Part shown: positions 35,531 through 45,013 of the stretch, one piece after another
Numbering within the stretch: the stretch's first letter is position 1
Layout: every line of letters starts with the position of its first letter
NCBI RefSeq assembly: GCF_019345525.1
Contig: NZ_JAHKRA010000007.1
Location: 116,853-180,852 of the forward strand
Reading direction: 5' to 3'
Source of the DNA: Flavobacterium sp. NKUCC04_CG
GTDB taxonomy: Bacteria; Bacteroidota; Bacteroidia; Flavobacteriales; Flavobacteriaceae
DNA length: 64,000 nt
Notes under the pieces: model-generated
Seen by the model: the letters and a program-made list of their open reading frames with translations, nothing else
Database searches by the model: none
What the model was told of the DNA's origin: nothing
Made by a program: the position numbers and the translations under genes

Positions 35531-37117
35531 TTAATTTAATTTTGCCGCTAATTCATCGTCAAGTTTATAGATGTCGGAACGAAACTGTATGCCGTCTTTA
35601 GTGTTCCAGGCCGTCCAATAAAACTGATGAATTTGTATGGTTTTCTTCAATGGAATATGCTGTGTTTTTTCCGTTTTTACAATAGCTTCTATCTTGGATT
35701 TATTGTAAGCATTATTTTCTGTTTTAAGGATATAGTCTGCCAAATCAAAAGGATTTTGTACTCGAATACAACCCGAACTCAAATCCCGATCGTCTTTATT
35801 AAAGTTGTTGGTATTGTTGGTATCGTGTAAATAAACCATATGATTGTTTTTAAAGTCAAATTTGATACGACCTAAAGAATTGGATTTACCTGGTTTTTGC
35901 ACATAACGATAACTCGAAGCGCGTTCGGGATTCCAATCTTGAGCGCTCACCTCATTGCCTTTGTTGTCGTAAATGGTAAAACCTCGACTGGCAAAATAAC
36001 CTCTGTTTTTGGTGGCAGCTGGGGTCAAATCGTTTTTTAATATCGTCGGTGGTACCGTCCACGTTGGATTGATGACCAATCCGCTGAATTTAGACGATAA
36101 AACCGGTGTTCTTCTAGCCGATTTACCCACAATCACTTTGTGTCGCTGTATAGTGTCTCCATTGGAAACAGCCACTAAACTGTAATCGGGAATATTAACC
36201 AAAACATAGTCCGTCCCCAAATCGCGTGGATACCATCTCCAACGTTCTAAATTGGCCAGTATTTGATTGATGTTTTGCGTTTTAGTATGGTTTAAGGCCA
36301 AGACAGTTTCTTTGTCCAATAAACCGGTTTCGTCTAATCCGTTTCTACTTTGAAAACGCTTAAGACCCGCTTCGGCTTCCGCATTAAAGCGTGCACTGGC
36401 TTCTTCGGGTTTTAAGTCGCCCCAGTAAATCAATCGTTTTTTTAACTCTGCAACTTCCGGTAGCGAATCGTTGAGTTTGATTTTTCTGCCCGTTCCAAAT
36501 TCGTCAAACGACTCGTCTGGCAAGGCTCTTAAAGTGCTTAAAGCCGTTCTTAATCCGTTGTAAATGGTGTTTTTTGGGCGTAAACTATCAAGCGATTGTG
36601 CTATGGCATTATTCTCCAAGGCCAAGTGCATAGTAGCTCCGGTGTTTATTTTCTTAGGGTCAATATCCCAGTCGTTATACAATTTGCGCGGATCCAATCG
36701 TCCGTTGTATAAATCGTTTGAGACCTTAAAAAAACTTTCGGAAAATAAGATGTCCGTTTGCACTTTTTCAGGGTCTGTTATCTTTGCATAGACACCGTTG
36801 TTTTTTCGTAATGTTGGTAAATCATAAGGCGTGTCATTCAAACCATCTTCATGTATCTTTTCAATCGATTCAATTAAAGCTTCTCGGTTAGACACTTCGG
36901 CCCAAACGGTTTTAAATTGATTATATCTGTAAAAACGTTGTAGCTCCGCCGATTTGTCTTTTAATAAAAGACTGTCAAAGGCTATTGCCGCTACAGCATC
37001 AATAGGCGACAACTCTATGCTGTCGTTGGTAACTACACTAACGGGGTGTTTTATTTTTTGGCAACTGATTAAACTAAAATACGTAAAACTTAGAATCATA
37101 AAATATTTCATAGACAC
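35531..37117 (-). CDS. YcbB/LdtD-type L,D-transpeptidase, predicted lipoprotein
   Basis: A 528-residue envelope enzyme with a signal peptide and lipobox (FTYFSLISCQK). A scaffold region rich in YcbB-type helices comes first, then a peptidoglycan-binding part (AEAGLKRFQSRNGLDETGLLDKETVLALN) and a YkuD domain ending with the nucleophile Cys in DLSSGCIRVQNPFDLADYIL. Such enzymes make 3-3 cross-links in peptidoglycan. It is convergent with the YkuD_2-type gene, so two peptidoglycan L,D-transpeptidases lie together. Confidence 0.9.
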   Translation of the reverse strand: MSMKYFMILSFTYFSLISCQKIKHPVSVVTNDSIELSPIDAVAAIAFDSLLLKDKSAELQRFYRYNQFKTVWAEVSNREALIESIEKIHEDGLNDTPYDLPTLRKNNGVYAKITDPEKVQTDILFSESFFKVSNDLYNGRLDPRKLYNDWDIDPKKINTGATMHLALENNAIAQSLDSLRPKNTIYNGLRTALSTLRALPDESFDEFGTGRKIKLNDSLPEVAELKKRLIYWGDLKPEEASARFNAEAEAGLKRFQSRNGLDETGLLDKETVLALNHTKTQNINQILANLERWRWYPRDLGTDYVLVNIPDYSLVAVSNGDTIQRHKVIVGKSARRTPVLSSKFSGLVINPTWTVPPTILKNDLTPAATKNRGYFASRGFTIYDNKGNEVSAQDWNPERASSYRYVQKPGKSNSLGRIKFDFKNNHMVYLHDTNNTNNFNKDDRDLSSGCIRVQNPFDLADYILKTENNAYNKSKIEAIVKTEKTQHIPLKKTIQIHQFYWTAWNTKDGIQFRSDIYKLDDELAAKLN

Positions 37118-37286
37118 GTCATTTTTTATCTAAAATAATCAAAAAATCCGAATAATAAGCTATGTTGTGTTTGAAATTTTGTGTATTTAACGTCATTTAT
37201 GTGAAATAACTATTGTAAATTTCAGTTCGGTGCTATTCCTATTTTGGAAATCGATCACCAACCGTTTGTTAAAAAATAATAAGTAT

Positions 37287-37316
37287 TTGATAGCTGTATA
37301 GAATCGTTTAGTTTTG
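37287..37316 (+). promoter_or_regulatory. Full Bacteroidota promoter of the TonB-dependent receptor gene
   Basis: TTG at 37287-37289, a 19-base spacer, then TAGTTTTG at 37309-37316 match the TTG-N19-TAnnTTTG consensus. This places the start at the ATG at 37338. Confidence 0.7.
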
Positions 37317-37337
37317 CAACTTCAATTATTGATTTTC

Positions 37338-39206
37338 ATGCAAAAAAAATACCTTTTAGTACTGAGTTTATGGAGTAGTTGCTGTGCTTTTGCTCAGGAA
37401 AAACCAACGCGTATTGCTGTTGATACTGCGGCTATTTCAGAGATAGTAATCTATGAAACGCGACTTCAATTATCGAGTTCTTTAAAGAATCGAAATCTTC
37501 AAATCGTAGATAAGGAGCAAATCAAAAAATTACCCGTTCGGTCTTTAAACGAATTGCTGGCCTATGTAGCCGGTGTAGATATCCGTCAACGAGGCCCTTT
37601 TGGAACCCAAGCGGACTTGAGTATTGATGGCGGTAGTTTTGAGCAAAACCTCGTCTTGCTAAACGGTCAAAAAATTAGCGACCCTCAAACCGGACACAAC
37701 AGTTTAAATATTCCTGTTCCCATGGAGGCTATTGAGCGCATTGAGGTAGTTCGAGGACCTTCGGCACGGCTATATGGTGTTAATAGTTTAACTGGTGTCG
37801 TGAATATTGTGACTAAAAACCCACAAAAAAATGGACTATTTGCCCATGTATATGGCGGAAGTAGTTTTGAGAAAGATAGCGAAACCGGACAAGACGACTA
37901 CTTTAATGGTCGCGGTTTTCAGTTGGGTGGTTCCTGGGTAGAAAAAAAGCACAATCATCTGATTTTTGGAAGCCAAGAATCGGGTAATGGTTACCGATAC
38001 AATACCGATTTTCACAACAGTAAATTGTTTTATCAGGGGAATATTCAGCCCAACGATCACAATACCTTGATGGTTTTAGGCGGATTGGTTCGCAGTTCGT
38101 TCGGGGCCAATGGCTTTTATGCTGCGCCCATAGATAAAGAAGCCAAAGAAATTGTCAATACCTATTTGCTGTCGTTGAGTTCTAAACACTTATTGTCCGA
38201 TGCCTTAACCTTGTCGCCGAGTATTGCGTACCGATATAACTACGACGACTATCGCTTTTATAGAAACGATTTAAGCAAAGCGAGAAGTCAGCACTATTCC
38301 AATGCATTAACAGCAGATGTAAAAACCAATTATCAAACCGAATACGGTGTGCTTGCAATGGGAGCAGAGATGCGTTATGAAGAAATCAATTCAAGTAATA
38401 TTGGAGAGCACAGCCGTTCTAACTACGGTTTGTTTGCCGAATTCAAACGCGAATTTTTTAATCGGTTAGACGTGAATGCCGGTGTTTATGTCAATTATAA
38501 TTCGGCATTCGGTTGGCAAGTTTTTCCGGGTGTCGATGCCAGCTATCGACTAAGCGAACAGTGGCAAGCGCTTTTTAGTTTTGGAAGCAGTCAGCGCATA
38601 CCGTCGTTTACCGATTTGTATCTAAATCAAAAACCCAATTTGGGAAACCCACATTTAAAACCGGAATCTGCGTATCAAGTTGAAGGGGGAGTCCGATTTA
38701 AAGCGAATAATTTCTCGGCAAATGCCTTTTTATTTTATAGAGATATCGATCAATTTATCGACTGGGTTCGTGCAGATGAAACCCTATCTTGGCAAACCGA
38801 TAATGCCAGCTCCAACAGAACTACAGGATTCAATACTTCGGCAAAGTACCGTTGGAATCGGGCGGTAGCCACTTGGGATTTTGGATTGGGATACACCTAC
38901 CTTTCCCCGAAAATAGCAGCACCCTCTGGATTGTCTAAATATACGGTCGAGAGTTTTAAGCATCAGATTGTAACCACCATTAACTACAGCCATAAAAAAT
39001 GGTCGGTCATGTTGGCGAATCGCTATAACGAACGCTTATCGTATAAAAGCTACTTTTTAACCGATGCTCGCGTTGGATTTGATCTTAAGAAATATCAGCT
39101 TTATCTCGATGCACAAAACATTTTTGACGTTACTTATGTAGAAGCCGGAGCAGTACCCATGCCGGGACGCTGGTTTACGCTAGGTGTTAAATTCAATACC
39201 ATGTAA
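37338..39206 (+). CDS. TonB-dependent receptor, BtuB-like
   Basis: Outer-membrane beta-barrel of 622 residues with an N-terminal signal peptide (YLLVLSLWSSCCAFAQ). The plug domain follows: ELLAYVAGVDIRQRGPFGTQADLSIDGGSF and IERIEVVRGPSARLYGVNSLTGVVNIVTK, each typical. The barrel ends with a final aromatic-rich strand (GRWFTLGVKF). It most resembles BtuB/vitamin-type receptors, but no cobalamin gene or riboswitch is near, so the cargo is unknown. The ATG at 37338 follows a good promoter; a TTG at 37314 lies inside the -7 box and is rejected. Confidence 0.9.
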   Translation: MQKKYLLVLSLWSSCCAFAQEKPTRIAVDTAAISEIVIYETRLQLSSSLKNRNLQIVDKEQIKKLPVRSLNELLAYVAGVDIRQRGPFGTQADLSIDGGSFEQNLVLLNGQKISDPQTGHNSLNIPVPMEAIERIEVVRGPSARLYGVNSLTGVVNIVTKNPQKNGLFAHVYGGSSFEKDSETGQDDYFNGRGFQLGGSWVEKKHNHLIFGSQESGNGYRYNTDFHNSKLFYQGNIQPNDHNTLMVLGGLVRSSFGANGFYAAPIDKEAKEIVNTYLLSLSSKHLLSDALTLSPSIAYRYNYDDYRFYRNDLSKARSQHYSNALTADVKTNYQTEYGVLAMGAEMRYEEINSSNIGEHSRSNYGLFAEFKREFFNRLDVNAGVYVNYNSAFGWQVFPGVDASYRLSEQWQALFSFGSSQRIPSFTDLYLNQKPNLGNPHLKPESAYQVEGGVRFKANNFSANAFLFYRDIDQFIDWVRADETLSWQTDNASSNRTTGFNTSAKYRWNRAVATWDFGLGYTYLSPKIAAPSGLSKYTVESFKHQIVTTINYSHKKWSVMLANRYNERLSYKSYFLTDARVGFDLKKYQLYLDAQNIFDVTYVEAGAVPMPGRWFTLGVKFNTM

Positions 39207-39366
39207 ACTTGTTTTGGGCGCGTCTGCATCAGGGGACTTATGCAGTCCCATGATGCAGTCGGGCTCTGTGTTTCAATCTTTTTTACGCCCGCTTCAAAAA
39301 GGATTTCCACGGCGATCCCTCGCGCAAATGCATGTCTATAATAAACTGTATAAGGGATTGGTGTGT
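39207..39366. other. Intergenic spacer with a strong hairpin
   Basis: Arms CTGCATCA (39224-39231) and TGATGCAG (39251-39258) enclose GGGACT / AGTCCC, with loop TATGC. Outside, GGGCG (39215) and CGCCC (39286) could pair too. The stretch is GC-richer than its surroundings and has no T run, so it looks like a degenerate repeat element rather than a terminator. Confidence 0.45.
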
Positions 39367-40611
39367 TTAGTCGCGTATGCGAATACCGCGCTTATTAATG
39401 GAGAAATTCTTATAGTCGATTTCGACCTGGGCTTCCCCATCTTCAAAACTACTGGCGTAGTCAAATTGTAGCGGAATCACCACCTTGCCTGTATTGTTGA
39501 TGTATCCAAATTTTTCACCGTTGGAAACCAAAGCAAGTCCTTCAGAAAAATCGCCGACATAGTTATAAGTAGCGGGAATTACTTTAGTTCCCAACACATT
39601 GAAAAATCCCCATTTGTGCAATTCCATAAAGGGAATCATTCCCTCATTACTCGTGTGGAGTTCGTCGTATATATAGGGAATAATCAATTGCCCCTTGTCG
39701 TTAATAGCGCCTTGTTGTTGTTTGTAACTCACTATCGCTATACCATCGGAAAAAGATTCAATTTGGAAAAAAGACGGTTCAATAATGATTTTATCCAAAG
39801 TATCGCGTATACCAAATAGGCCTAGTTTTTGATCTTGATACCAATGATAACCGTTGCTAAATGCAAAGGCAGGGTCGTTTTGTACGTCGATAACCTCTTG
39901 CTCGTCTAGAAATTCGTCTTCATTATATTCGAGTATTTGGTAATTCAGCGGAATCTTAAAAATACTTAGTGGAACTTGGATTTCGCTAATAATTTTGGCT
40001 TGAATACCCATTTCTTGTTCAAAATTGGAGGTAATCTCTAGGGCAGCACCCGGAATACGGTCCAGATAAGAGTATTGTCCCCAAACAATACTGGGTAGTG
40101 TTTCATCATACCAAATGTTGATGCCTATTGTTTCTGTATTGTCAAACGTTATGGATGCTCGTTTGCAAGTGCGTCCGGCTATGATTTTGGTGTCGGCGAA
40201 AAAAGCTATTTTTAAATGTTCGTTATTGGTGTCGGTTTCTTCTAGTGTGTTGATACTGTGTGATTTTACAGGATAACTCGGATAGGCATTTTGTGCCAAA
40301 CTATCAATGATATAAGCCGTGTTTTCTATATAATTAGATATATAAACCCTTTTGAGGAATCCATTTTCTTCGACTCTCAAATAATTTTTATTTGCGTAAA
40401 CAGTCATTAAAAAATTATTCTCATTTTGGCTAAAAGCCTCGAGTGCCTGGTTTAAAAGTGCTTGGTCACCTTTGACATCAATTTCAGAACTATTTGTGTT
40501 ATTTCGATAAAAAGAGTAGTCGATTTTGACGACTTTCTCTTTAGGATCTAAAGGACCTGCCATGATCCAAATAGGGGTAAAAACGAGCAATATTATTACA
40601 CGTAAATTCAT
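39367..40611 (-). CDS. WG-repeat-containing exported protein
   Basis: A 414-residue protein from the ATG at 40611, with a signal peptide (NLRVIILLVFTPIWIMAG). The N-terminal half is a beta-rich domain of unknown type, and the C-terminal ~170 residues hold WG-type repeats, in which GLFGIRDTLDKIIIEP, GAINDKGQLIIPYIYDEL, GFFNVLGTKVIPATYNYV and GYINNTGKVVIPLQFDYA each show the G-x-(I/F/N)-x-G pattern. Repeats of this kind usually form a surface or binding module. A longer frame to 40650 is excluded because the -7 box lies at 40648. Confidence 0.8.
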   Translation of the reverse strand: MNLRVIILLVFTPIWIMAGPLDPKEKVVKIDYSFYRNNTNSSEIDVKGDQALLNQALEAFSQNENNFLMTVYANKNYLRVEENGFLKRVYISNYIENTAYIIDSLAQNAYPSYPVKSHSINTLEETDTNNEHLKIAFFADTKIIAGRTCKRASITFDNTETIGINIWYDETLPSIVWGQYSYLDRIPGAALEITSNFEQEMGIQAKIISEIQVPLSIFKIPLNYQILEYNEDEFLDEQEVIDVQNDPAFAFSNGYHWYQDQKLGLFGIRDTLDKIIIEPSFFQIESFSDGIAIVSYKQQQGAINDKGQLIIPYIYDELHTSNEGMIPFMELHKWGFFNVLGTKVIPATYNYVGDFSEGLALVSNGEKFGYINNTGKVVIPLQFDYASSFEDGEAQVEIDYKNFSINKRGIRIRD

Positions 40612-40647
40612 TCGAAATAAGGAGTTGTAAAAGTGAGTTTCAGCTGG

Positions 40648-40655
40648 CAAATGTA
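40648..40655 (-). promoter_or_regulatory. -7 box (TACATTTG) that fixes the WG-protein start
   Basis: Fits TAnnTTTG on the minus strand, 36 bases before the ATG at 40611. Confidence 0.5.
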
Positions 40656-40686
40656 GTTGATAATTTCATACAAAAGCCAGCTGGTT

Positions 40687-41433
40687 TTAATTTTTTTTAA
40701 TCATTGTTGCTGCAGCTTGTGATTTGGGAAAAAGGGTTATATCAGCCAGTTGAACATGCTCGGGTTGTGAGAGCGCATAAAAAATAGCGTTGCCAATATC
40801 CTCTGGCGTCAACGGTATATATCCCTGATAAACTTGAGCCGCTCGTTGCTCGTCTCCCTTAAAACGCACGGCTGAAAATGCGGTTTCCACTGCACCTGGA
40901 GCCACGTTAGTCACCTTAATTCCCCGTTCCAGTAAATCCATTCGCAATCCTTTGCTGATGGCTTCAACTGCTGCCTTGGAGGCACAATAAACCGTGCCGT
41001 TGAGATAGGTTTCTTTACCTGCTATTGATGACAAATTCACAATATGTGCATCATGGCTGTGTTCCATTAAAGGCAGTACCGCTTTGGTAACATAGATAAG
41101 CCCTTTGATATTGATGTCAATCATCGCATCAAAATCGTCGAGGTCGGCATCTTGAAAACGGTCTAAACCGTGTGCGTTACCGGCATTGTTAATCAAAACA
41201 TCAATCGTTTGCCACTGTTGAGGTAGCGAAGCTATGGCACTAAAAACGGCCTTTCTGTCGCTTACGTCAAAGGACAGGGTATGAATTTCTGTAAAACGGC
41301 CGAGTTCTTGCTTTATTTTTTCTAGTTGTTCGGTTCTTCGACCACATAAAATCAGTCGGTAGTCTTGGGCAAGTATTCTTGCTGTTGCAGCGCCAATTCC
41401 TGAAGTTGCGCCGGTAATCAATGCGGTTTTCAT
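40687..41433 (-). CDS. Short-chain dehydrogenase (YdfG-like)
   Basis: NAD(P)-dependent oxidoreductase of 248 residues. The cofactor motif is TGATSGIGAATA near residues 7-18, NNAG comes next at INNAGNAHG, and the catalytic Ser and YCASK (Y-x3-K) lie near residues 140-155. The pattern and length resemble YdfG-type dehydrogenases that act on 3-hydroxy acids or serine. The substrate is not decided by the sequence. It stands between a WG-repeat protein and an AsmA-like protein on the same strand, each with a gap of about 75 bases. Confidence 0.92.
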   Translation of the reverse strand: MKTALITGATSGIGAATARILAQDYRLILCGRRTEQLEKIKQELGRFTEIHTLSFDVSDRKAVFSAIASLPQQWQTIDVLINNAGNAHGLDRFQDADLDDFDAMIDINIKGLIYVTKAVLPLMEHSHDAHIVNLSSIAGKETYLNGTVYCASKAAVEAISKGLRMDLLERGIKVTNVAPGAVETAFSAVRFKGDEQRAAQVYQGYIPLTPEDIGNAIFYALSQPEHVQLADITLFPKSQAAATMIKKN

Positions 41434-41511
41434 AATATTAGATTGTTTTAAAAAGCCTTTAGGTAGCTTTAAATTACCCAGTGTTGTTGTGCGATAAAAA
41501 GTATTGGGAGT

Positions 41512-43809
41512 TTACAATACGGTCTGTCTTAAACCTTGTAGTAAACACAACCAAAGATAATTGAAAAAAGAGGATTCTTTCATTCTGTCGACTTGTTTAA
41601 TCTGGGTTTCTTTGGTTACTCCCTTGGTGTCGTTTCGGATCACCAAATTGCCTAAAGCCGATAGTAATTTTCGTTTTTTCTCACCATCTTTTTTGTATAA
41701 AGTCATCTTTAAATCGCTGTATTTCATACCGAAATCGCCTATGGCGTAGTCGTCGTTACCGCTAAAATTAAAAGTAACCAAGTCTAGGGTTCCTTCTGCA
41801 GAAGCTTTGACATAAGGTTTTAAAAAGGCATTCATTGAAATTGCAGGGAAATTGGTTATTTTTCCTTGTATATTAAATCGTTCCCTACGGTTCATAATAT
41901 CAAAAGTCCACACTACATGTAGCGGAGCCGCTTTCATAAAAATAGCATCGACAACAATTTCCGTTTTCGGTGTTTTGGTACGGCCATAACCGCTATAGAC
42001 ATTTTTGATATTTGCATTAAAATTGCTAAAGGTCAATTTGCCCGGAGCTATGGCTTTATCATCAACTTCTTCGTATTCGATTTGTGCACGAACAATTTGT
42101 ATTTGTGGTATTTCTAAACCAAATTTCAAATCGCGTAGCTTTTTGCTATACATTTTACTCGGACTCATGTCGGGTGGAGGAACGGTATTTCTAAATATAT
42201 TGGCAAATACCTCGTTTAAAACCACTTTTTCCGTTTTTAAATAAAAGGTTTCTTTGGCGTCAAATCCCCAATCGAAGTTTTTAAGTAGTATTTTTTTAGT
42301 GTGAATCGTATAAATATCATCGGCTAACTTAAACATTTTTACATGTTGCGCTCTAGAATACTTCGACTTCATATCGATGTTGGCAATTTCTAGATTTTTA
42401 TCTACTATTTTTATTCCATTGGAATACACATCGTAAAAGCGGCCGGTATTGTAATGAATTTTTCCCGTCGATAATCGCGGTGATTGGTAGGTAAACGGCA
42501 CTTTGTTTTTTACGGTTTTATCATCAATGCGAATTTGACTTAAAGACATATTGAAGTCGGCCACTTCCAAGGTGTTTTTTTTGCCTTGTAGGTCTTTCAT
42601 CGCATACTGTGCATTTTCAATCTTAAGGGATTCAATTTCTATGACGTCGTCCAAAATTTCCAATCGATTTTCCTGTGAGGGTTGGTTACTACCTTTCTTT
42701 GGAAAATGAGTGAAAACAGGATTTTTTAAAAGTACTTCTTCAATGTGTAAATGTTGAAATTCGCGATTAGATATTTTTGAAATTTGAATATTGACATTTT
42801 GTACATCAAGAATCTTAAGTGAGTTAAACGACGATTTTTCGATTTGGATTTGATCGATATCCACTCGAAAAGGAATCAACGGTTGTATCACTTGCTCAGC
42901 CTGTTTTTTAGCTGCTTGAAACACCGTTTGTTTCTTTTGATCTAAGATTTTAAAATTGATGGAATCGATTTGGATATTGCCAATTTTTAAAAAGAATTTG
43001 TTGTCTAGATATCCCCAGTCTGTGCCGGTTAATCGCAATTTGGGTACTACTACGTCCATACGTGTATTTGATGAAGTAGTTTGGTTTTTAAACGTTGTTC
43101 GGTCGATATCGGGTATGATTCGAAATTGATCCAGATCTAAGTGAGTTGGATCAACCGTAATCGCTTGGGTTTTGATGTGCTGAAATTCATTGAGTTTGCT
43201 AAATACCGAATCACAGCGAATTTTAAAGTTGGTATAAGTAAATGGTATGTCTTTGTCTTGAGTGTATTTGCCGAGATGGACGCCATCAACTTCAAGATTG
43301 ATGTTATAGAGTTCCTGAAGGCGCTCTTGTCCGTCGGTCGTCATCATTTTCAGGTGAGCGTTTTTTAAGCTGATTCGACTGATGTCGATCACGCTTCCTA
43401 ATTTCGATTTGGTTTTGGTGGTATCGCGTTGTTCGGGTTTGAATACGGTGATGTCCGGCCCAATGATAGCGATTGTAGATGCTTTTAAATTGCGGTTTTG
43501 AAAAAGCTCCTTAAAATTTACGCCAATCAAACTGATTTTGTCGACAGTACCTAAGAAGTCGATGTCTTTTTTGATGCTTACTCCAGGTTTGGGAGTCACT
43601 TCGATGTCCTCGATGCTTAGGCTGTTGTTGAAAATCGAAAAACTGAGATTGCCATATTTAAAGTCGTATGCCGTGTCATTTCGCGATTCTATAATTCGAG
43701 GTAATTGTGTTTTTATAAATACATTCACACCAAAGTGAATCAGTAAAACAAACGCGAATATACCTCCAACTATATAAACTGTTTTTTTTAAGCTGTTTGA
43801 CATCTTCAT
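41512..43809 (-). CDS. AsmA/DUF748-like membrane-anchored protein (long paralogue)
   Basis: A 765-residue protein with one N-terminal membrane helix (VYIVGGIFAFVLLIHFGVNVF) and a long strand-rich periplasmic part of AsmA/DUF748 type. Its last ~110 residues align with those of the protein at 13889-15484 (for example DFGMKYSDLKMTLYKKDGEK against DFKIKYHDFKIEFLRKNGQK), so the two are paralogues. Family members are thought to bridge the periplasm for lipid or envelope traffic. The function in this organism is unknown. Confidence 0.65.
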   Translation of the reverse strand: MKMSNSLKKTVYIVGGIFAFVLLIHFGVNVFIKTQLPRIIESRNDTAYDFKYGNLSFSIFNNSLSIEDIEVTPKPGVSIKKDIDFLGTVDKISLIGVNFKELFQNRNLKASTIAIIGPDITVFKPEQRDTTKTKSKLGSVIDISRISLKNAHLKMMTTDGQERLQELYNINLEVDGVHLGKYTQDKDIPFTYTNFKIRCDSVFSKLNEFQHIKTQAITVDPTHLDLDQFRIIPDIDRTTFKNQTTSSNTRMDVVVPKLRLTGTDWGYLDNKFFLKIGNIQIDSINFKILDQKKQTVFQAAKKQAEQVIQPLIPFRVDIDQIQIEKSSFNSLKILDVQNVNIQISKISNREFQHLHIEEVLLKNPVFTHFPKKGSNQPSQENRLEILDDVIEIESLKIENAQYAMKDLQGKKNTLEVADFNMSLSQIRIDDKTVKNKVPFTYQSPRLSTGKIHYNTGRFYDVYSNGIKIVDKNLEIANIDMKSKYSRAQHVKMFKLADDIYTIHTKKILLKNFDWGFDAKETFYLKTEKVVLNEVFANIFRNTVPPPDMSPSKMYSKKLRDLKFGLEIPQIQIVRAQIEYEEVDDKAIAPGKLTFSNFNANIKNVYSGYGRTKTPKTEIVVDAIFMKAAPLHVVWTFDIMNRRERFNIQGKITNFPAISMNAFLKPYVKASAEGTLDLVTFNFSGNDDYAIGDFGMKYSDLKMTLYKKDGEKKRKLLSALGNLVIRNDTKGVTKETQIKQVDRMKESSFFNYLWLCLLQGLRQTVL

Positions 43810-43919
43810 AAGGTGCGACGATTAGGGAAAGGGTAATTAATGTTTTATTAAATGCACTTAAATATCGTGATAATTTTTAATATAAAGATTGTTTTATTAC
43901 CGATTTGATTGTTGTCGAA

Positions 43920-44492
43920 TTAACGAATAACCAATTTGTATTTCTGTAATAATCCTTGAAGCCCTTTTTGTGAGAATATAGCTTTCTCTAGTTTTGTTTT
44001 TTCGGGATCGATGGTATAGTTGTAGCTGCTAAAAAAATCGGCTTTATTGGCGATGGACTCGGTAAAAACAGCTAAGTGTAAGTCGCAATGGTCAAACAAT
44101 ACTTCTGTCAGATCTGTTTTCATGAAATCGGCACTGATTAAGCTGCAATTGATAAACGTCATGCGTTTCATTTTAAGACCGTAAAATTGCGTGAAATCCA
44201 TATTGCAGTCGGTAAAGCGGTAGTCATATAAAACTTGGTCTGTCATGGCAAAATTAACACTGGTCAATTGACAACCGATAAAATCGCAATTTCTAAGCGC
44301 AACATAATTGATTTTCGCTTCGGTAAAATTGCAACGAGTAAAGGTACAATCGCTAAATACGACACCGAGGTATTCACAACGACTTAAATCGCAATTTTCA
44401 AAAGTGCAATTTTCAAATTCCTTAAATTGTATTTCGCCTTCGGTAAAGTGGTGGTTTTTGTAATTTTGGTCGTAAATATAGTCGGTCAGCAT
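43920..44492 (-). CDS. Pentapeptide-repeat protein
   Basis: A 190-residue protein made mostly of pentapeptide repeats in A(D/N)LxX-type rows (FENCTFENCDLSRCEYLGVVF, in part), which fold as a right-handed quadrilateral helix. A short unrelated tail follows near TIDPEKTKLEKAIFSQKGL. The ATG at 44492 is chosen over a TTG at 44504 because a -7 box lies at 44502-44509. It is not a confident Qnr or MfpA homologue; any DNA-gyrase role would be a guess. Confidence 0.8.
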   Translation of the reverse strand: MLTDYIYDQNYKNHHFTEGEIQFKEFENCTFENCDLSRCEYLGVVFSDCTFTRCNFTEAKINYVALRNCDFIGCQLTSVNFAMTDQVLYDYRFTDCNMDFTQFYGLKMKRMTFINCSLISADFMKTDLTEVLFDHCDLHLAVFTESIANKADFFSSYNYTIDPEKTKLEKAIFSQKGLQGLLQKYKLVIR

Positions 44493-44501
44493 TTTTTTAT
44501 A

Positions 44502-44509
44502 CAAAGATA
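44502..44509 (-). promoter_or_regulatory. -7 box (TATCTTTG) that fixes the pentapeptide-protein start
   Basis: Fits TAnnTTTG on the minus strand, 9 bases before the ATG at 44492, so the leader is very short. Confidence 0.4.
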
Positions 44510-44521
44510 AGTTTATAAAAC

Positions 44522-44550
44522 AAAAAAACCGCCTCCTGATATAGAGACGG
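44522..44550 (-). terminator. Terminator of the SH3/BON operon
   Basis: On the minus strand, stem CCGTCTC / GAGGCGG is followed by a T run. Confidence 0.7.
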
Positions 44551-44570
44551 TGTATAAACTGAACGAATAA

Positions 44571-44990
44571 CTAGATTTGTGTTAAGTATTGTGAGGCAGA
44601 ATAACCTTCGACCCCTTGTTCATTTCGAATTAAATACCAATCGTTATCGTATTTACTCAATAGCGTAACTATGGAATTGTGTGCCGATTTACCCAATAAC
44701 GGTTGGTCTTTTCCCGGTCCTTTGCGAATGTTTAAGTTCGAATTGGCCGTAGTGACCTTTAATTGGGTAGCATGGGGATCAACCCCAACATTGACGTTCA
44801 AGATTAAATCACCGGATCGGAAATCGGGATCAATTTCATTATAGAGGTTCCATAATTTATCTTTGGTTGCGCCAGTACTCGCTTCACCGTCAATATATAA
44901 AACGGCATCTTGTTCGCGTACCTGCAAGTTACGTACAGATTCCGACTGTGCAGCCTGAATTAATTTCGCATATTTTTCTTGTAGACTCAT
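44571..44990 (-). CDS. SH3b-domain protein
   Basis: A 139-residue protein with no signal peptide. The C-terminal half is a bacterial SH3 domain (NLNIRKGPGKDQPLLGKSA, then WYLIRNEQGVEGYSASQYL). The N-terminal half, AAQSESVRNLQVREQDAVLYIDGEA, resembles a BON-like module as in YgaU-type proteins. It follows the BON-domain lipoprotein gene by 23 bases, so the two are co-transcribed. A role in envelope stress or osmotic response is plausible but not shown. Confidence 0.75.
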   Translation of the reverse strand: MSLQEKYAKLIQAAQSESVRNLQVREQDAVLYIDGEASTGATKDKLWNLYNEIDPDFRSGDLILNVNVGVDPHATQLKVTTANSNLNIRKGPGKDQPLLGKSAHNSIVTLLSKYDNDWYLIRNEQGVEGYSASQYLTQI

Positions 44991-45013
44991 AAGTTCTCGA
45001 TTGAAGGTTTGTT

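Noticed and set aside
37118..37337. Cobalamin riboswitch before the BtuB-like receptor
   Set aside because: No B12-box-like sequence or expected helices are visible in the 220-base leader, and a plain promoter is found close to the start.
43920..44492. Qnr-type fluoroquinolone-protection protein
   Set aside because: Pentapeptide repeats alone do not show Qnr identity, and the C-terminal tail does not look like Qnr.
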